This document shows positions 60,305-64,000 of a stretch of 64,000 nucleotides of DNA, one piece after another. The notes beneath the pieces are model-generated. The model was not told the origin of the DNA. It saw nothing but the letters and a program-made list of their open reading frames with translations, and searched no databases. The position numbers and the translations under genes are program-made. Position 1 is the first letter of the stretch; each line of letters begins with the position of its first letter. The DNA comes from Plasmodium malariae (taxonomy: Eukaryota > Apicomplexa > Aconoidasida > Haemosporida > Plasmodiidae), in NCBI RefSeq assembly GCF_900090045.1, contig NC_041788.1, positions 930,001 to 994,000 on the forward strand, written 5' to 3'.

Positions 60305-63300
60305 CTAATTCAAAAAACTGAAATCTAGCTTTTCACTATTCTGTTTATTTTTTAATTCCGTCTTTTTCTCTGTATCAATTGATTCTTTCATTAAATTATA
60401 TATTAACAACTTTTCATCCGAATTTATATCGGTAAGAATTTGTTTGAAAAATGATGAGTTTTTAAAGGCAATATTTCTGAATATGTTAATGACCTCTTTA
60501 AAATAAATAGTCATGTGATTATTATCCGAAGGAATAAAATTAGACTTGATCAGATTATTATGCAAATACATACTTTCACTGTGACTTTTTAACATACTTG
60601 TTATTTTTTCTTCGTCTAATTGATATATTAAAAATCCTTTTGTAATTAATATATAGTCTTGTTTACATATATGTATAATGTTGTATATAAAACTGATGAA
60701 AGGAATTAATATTATCCTCATTATCACTTCATTGTTTATAAATACGTCAAAAAGGGTATTTAAAATTTTTATAGAATGACACACTATTTCTTCTATACAT
60801 GAATTACATGGAAATAACTCATCATATTTAATATTGTCTATTAACCCCTTGCTTATTATTACGGGTAGAATATTATTCTTAGTTAGGTTATAAATAAAGT
60901 AAAAAACAAGTGAGTCTTCTTTATCCTTAATTTGGATTATGATGTTCTGAATAATATTTAACGCTGAAAGGATTATTTGCTTTTTTCCGTTCCTCTCCTC
61001 ATTTGCACACTCATCAGTTGCATACTTGTGGCTATGATTAAATCTGTTAGTTCTGCAGCTGTGGTTAGTTCTACCTCTGCTGTTAGTTCTACCTCTGCTG
61101 TTAGTTTTACCGCTGCTAATGCTAACTTCACCATAGAGATACAACATTTTCATGGTATTCGAGAAATGTATAAACAGCTGCAAAATCTGCTGCGTGTAAT
61201 ATAGCTTGCTTTTCCTACTTAACATATCAGTTGTAGAAACAAAATGAATGTACACAATTATTTTAATGTAAAATATTTTTAGTCTCTGTAAATCTCTTTC
61301 ATTTATAATAGTAATAGTCTCTTCTTCATACTTTTTCATTTGTTCTAAATAGCTATTTAAATCATTTATAGAAGAATTCTCAAAAAAATGTCTTAGCAAT
61401 CTGCTGGACAATTTCTCCTCCACCAACAAATTCATTTTTTTTAAGAACATTTTTTTTTGTAATAACTTAATGTTCTTTTTTAATTTTAAATCTTTTACTT
61501 TTTCTATTATGATGAAACAGTTTAATAGAGTATGCCAGAGCAAAATGGATATTTTTTTTCCCCTATCTGTAGTAGTATTTTTTTTAGTTAAAAATTTGTT
61601 CACTAGAAAGATACTTAAAGTGAATATTTTGCTTACAGTCAGATCATGTGCTTCTTTAACTTTCTCATTAATTATTAGTTCATTATTAACGACTGATAAA
61701 AATTCTAAAACGCGTACTACATTATTTTCACTTATACATTTCATCAAATGTTTTAATATATAATCTAAAATTAATCTAAAAAAAAAGAGGGAATCTCCTT
61801 TCATTTTATGAGCATAATTACTACCAGGGGCGTATTCAGATTGGCGAGTTTTATTACCTGGTACAATTTTCTTGTCAATGTAATTGTTACTACCCCCCTG
61901 GGAGGGTTTTACTCCAATCTTGCGTTCTATCGTTTTATTCATATTTTCATTCTCATTGTTTTCATCCTTTTTTGGTATTTCTCCGGGATCAGCGGTATAT
62001 TCCGTTGTATTATACGATAACCCTTCGGCAAATACAAGCAAACATAGGTAATTCAAAATGAAGGTTAGGTAAACCTCTTTGGTGTCCTCCTTTAACGACT
62101 TGTTATATTCTTTCAAATGATAACAAATGAAGAAAATTAATATTTTAAAAATACGGTAATTCTTTTTATTCAATATAACATATTCTCTTACAACGTTCAA
62201 GAATTTTACAAATATAGGGAAGGATGTAAAATAAAAAATGGATAGACTTCGGGCCTTTTCATTTATACAGGTAAAAAATTTATGTACATTATTATTCAAA
62301 AAATCATCCTCTTCATTACAATCAATGAATGACCACATATATAAAATAACACTGTCATATAAAATATAATTAACTATTTTTACGACTGATTTTATATTAA
62401 ATATGGACAATTTATTTTGAGCTTTCTCGTTATTTATTATGTAGTGGCAAAAAGATTTGTACGAAATGAGATAATAAACACAAGAATCGAACTCTGAAAA
62501 AAATAAAGAAGAATACAGGGGAGTCCTTCTTTCCTTCAATATCGTAGTAGTACTACTACTGCTACTACTACAACAGCTAAAATTATCAACGCTCTCTTTA
62601 ACAGAATTGTCTATCTCATTAGTAATTAAATGCTTTTTTGTGTAACTACTATGTTCATACACCTGCCTCTTCACATCAATGCATTCTTTTTTCATTGCAA
62701 AATAGAAAAAGTCTTCTTCAAATTTTACATTAGAATTATACAGCTTAATATCGTTAAGTAATAGAAACAAATTGTATATATCCATTAGGGGGTACAAAAA
62801 AAAATGTGAGAGCTGAAAATATTCCGAGCCTTTATTACTCGTGCCATTTGAATTATACCTACCAAGACTATATTTCTGATCCTTAAAATTTATACACATA
62901 AAATTAAAAGATTCATAATACATTTTCAGAGAAGTGAATATATTGATTTCATAATTCGTGAGTAACCTGATTTCACTGCTTTTACAAAAATCATCAATAA
63001 GTATTTTTGAAGACTTAAAAATATTCAAATATACACTTAATACTTTTATAGCATACCTTGACAATTTATAGAATTTTATTCCATTATTTACATTCTGTAA
63101 AATAACATTTAACAATGATTCAAAATTATGATATAAAGAAAAATTTTCAATGATGCTTTCTTTCTCTAAGTCTTTCAGCTGCTTTTCCTTCATTCTAGTA
63201 CCATTATTTGTATCTCTTTTGCATATTAATATTTGTTCAATGTAATTAATTTTGCTGAATATATCGTCATTATCTTCTTTGGGTTTATTCTTCCCTTTAC

Positions 63301-64000
63301 AACATCCACGGTAATCGCTGTCGCTCTGCACATGTACGTGTTTACTATCTCTGCCAAGGGCTGTACCGTGGACTTTGCCTTGAATATGATCTTGAACTTT
63401 GCCCCTAACTTTGCCCCTAACTTTGCCCCTAACTTTACCACTTACTTTACCGCAGACATTTGCACGTTCGTTCTCCCCTGCAAGTGATGCATAACCTACG
63501 TCTACAGTACTGCAGTGGTAGCTACTACTGCGCCTACTTCTGCAACTTCGACTACTACTAGTACTACTTCTACTACTGCTGCTACCACGATGATACCTTC
63601 TCTTGTCGGAGCTTTTTCCGCTTTCTAAAATAAGCTCCTTCAAACGCCTTTTCATGTAATTTCCGTAATATGCATCATTGTGGATGTAAATATAAGGTGA
63701 GGTACTTAACTTCCTCAAAAAGAATAACAGTAATTTCATCACTAGTAGTTTTGTGTCGTAGGAAAAAGTAAAATCATTTTTTCCTGTTTTAAAAACATTG
63801 AAAAAGTATTTTGCTTTCTTATTTTTTATACAACTACTTTTTATAATATTTTTTTCTTCATTCAAATTTATATGAGTAGAAAAATTCAAATTTTCATTGA
63901 ATAAAGAGGTATAAAAATGGAAGTAACTACTATAACTATTATTTTTATTGTTCTCGTTTAATGGTCCTTCATTTGATAACAAGTTATTTTCTTGCCTATT
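60305..64000 (-). CDS. Large helical Plasmodium protein, 5' end outside window
   Basis: The frame is open from the right edge (residues NRQENNLLSNEGP...) to the stop at 60305, at least 1,231 codons. No start codon can be assigned; the first Met-like codon inside the window is TTG. The chain is mostly hydrophobic alpha-helical segments of solenoid character (ELFPCNSCIEEIVCHSIKIL, IMRIILIPFISFIYNI). Interruptions are a Ser/Arg block, a KVRGKVRGKV repeat (about 63400-63440) and a RTNSRGRTN repeat (about 61060-61110). No named family is recognised; an armadillo/HEAT-like scaffold is a guess. Confidence 0.8.
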   Translation of the reverse strand, partial: NRQENNLLSNEGPLNENNKNNSYSSYFHFYTSLFNENLNFSTHINLNEEKNIIKSSCIKNKKAKYFFNVFKTGKNDFTFSYDTKLLVMKLLLFFLRKLSTSPYIYIHNDAYYGNYMKRRLKELILESGKSSDKRRYHRGSSSSRSSTSSSRSCRSRRSSSYHCSTVDVGYASLAGENERANVCGKVSGKVRGKVRGKVRGKVQDHIQGKVHGTALGRDSKHVHVQSDSDYRGCCKGKNKPKEDNDDIFSKINYIEQILICKRDTNNGTRMKEKQLKDLEKESIIENFSLYHNFESLLNVILQNVNNGIKFYKLSRYAIKVLSVYLNIFKSSKILIDDFCKSSEIRLLTNYEINIFTSLKMYYESFNFMCINFKDQKYSLGRYNSNGTSNKGSEYFQLSHFFLYPLMDIYNLFLLLNDIKLYNSNVKFEEDFFYFAMKKECIDVKRQVYEHSSYTKKHLITNEIDNSVKESVDNFSCCSSSSSSTTTILKERRTPLYSSLFFSEFDSCVYYLISYKSFCHYIINNEKAQNKLSIFNIKSVVKIVNYILYDSVILYMWSFIDCNEEDDFLNNNVHKFFTCINEKARSLSIFYFTSFPIFVKFLNVVREYVILNKKNYRIFKILIFFICYHLKEYNKSLKEDTKEVYLTFILNYLCLLVFAEGLSYNTTEYTADPGEIPKKDENNENENMNKTIERKIGVKPSQGGSNNYIDKKIVPGNKTRQSEYAPGSNYAHKMKGDSLFFFRLILDYILKHLMKCISENNVVRVLEFLSVVNNELIINEKVKEAHDLTVSKIFTLSIFLVNKFLTKKNTTTDRGKKISILLWHTLLNCFIIIEKVKDLKLKKNIKLLQKKMFLKKMNLLVEEKLSSRLLRHFFENSSINDLNSYLEQMKKYEEETITIINERDLQRLKIFYIKIIVYIHFVSTTDMLSRKSKLYYTQQILQLFIHFSNTMKMLYLYGEVSISSGKTNSRGRTNSRGRTNHSCRTNRFNHSHKYATDECANEERNGKKQIILSALNIIQNIIIQIKDKEDSLVFYFIYNLTKNNILPVIISKGLIDNIKYDELFPCNSCIEEIVCHSIKILNTLFDVFINNEVIMRIILIPFISFIYNIIHICKQDYILITKGFLIYQLDEEKITSMLKSHSESMYLHNNLIKSNFIPSDNNHMTIYFKEVINIFRNIAFKNSSFFKQILTDINSDEKLLIYNLMKESIDTEKKTELKNKQNSEKLDFSFLN

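Overview
This window is nuclear DNA of a malaria parasite (Plasmodium). The evidence is about three-quarters A+T with long poly(A)/poly(T) runs and (TATG)n, (TA)n and (AAT)n microsatellites, asparagine- and lysine-rich low-complexity insertions inside conserved proteins, short AT-rich introns with GTA...AG ends, and apicoplast-type bipartite leaders. The neighbouring eIF4G-like and NEDD8-like genes recall, from memory and unchecked, part of P. falciparum chromosome 13. The protein sequences do not look like P. falciparum itself; a P. malariae- or P. ovale-like species is my guess.

Layout, left to right. 1-5.65 kb: 3' part of a huge lysine/glutamate/asparagine-rich protein on the minus strand, cut by the left edge and broken by one frameshift. 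5.9-7.27 kb: a small three-exon minus-strand gene. 7.3-11.85 kb: very AT-rich intergenic DNA. 11.86-16.8 kb: four-exon eIF4G-like gene. 18.64-19.09 kb: two-exon NEDD8. 19.78-22.5 kb: two small intron-rich minus-strand genes that single-ORF gene finding would miss. 23.36-32.94 kb: one giant plus-strand gene (about 3,190 codons) broken by a one-base loss in a 24-bp repeat. 32.94-33.42 kb: small three-exon minus-strand gene, tentatively mitochondrial L29/L47-like. 34.3-36.4 kb: methionyl-tRNA formyltransferase with an organelle leader. 37.28-38.47 kb: three-exon FKBP-type protein with a GC-AG intron. 38.97-42.05 kb: DEAD-box RNA helicase. 43.2-48.0 kb: two-exon multi-pass membrane protein. 49.5-56.0 kb: clustered-mitochondria (CLU) protein, frameshifted. 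57.9-58.84 kb: Maf nucleotide pyrophosphatase. 58.95-59.48 kb: new small three-exon gene. 60.3 kb to the right edge: partial large helical protein.

The most exciting locus is the two-exon membrane protein at 43,213-47,998. Joining the exons in phase gives 1,483 residues containing two complete, successive polycystin/TRPP-like six-helix units, each with its own luminal polycystin-type domain. TRPP channels normally carry one unit per chain. Neither pore loop keeps the usual acidic filter residue.

Several genes bear on organelle translation or organelle behaviour: formyltransferase, a possible organelle ribosomal protein, an organelle-type FKBP, a DEAD helicase with a hydrophobic leader, and CLU. 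At least three genes are broken at A tracts or purine-rich repeats. This suggests uncorrected assembly indels, though tolerated slippage cannot be excluded. Splice models were made by eye from phase, GT/AG signals and coding character; they need RNA data.
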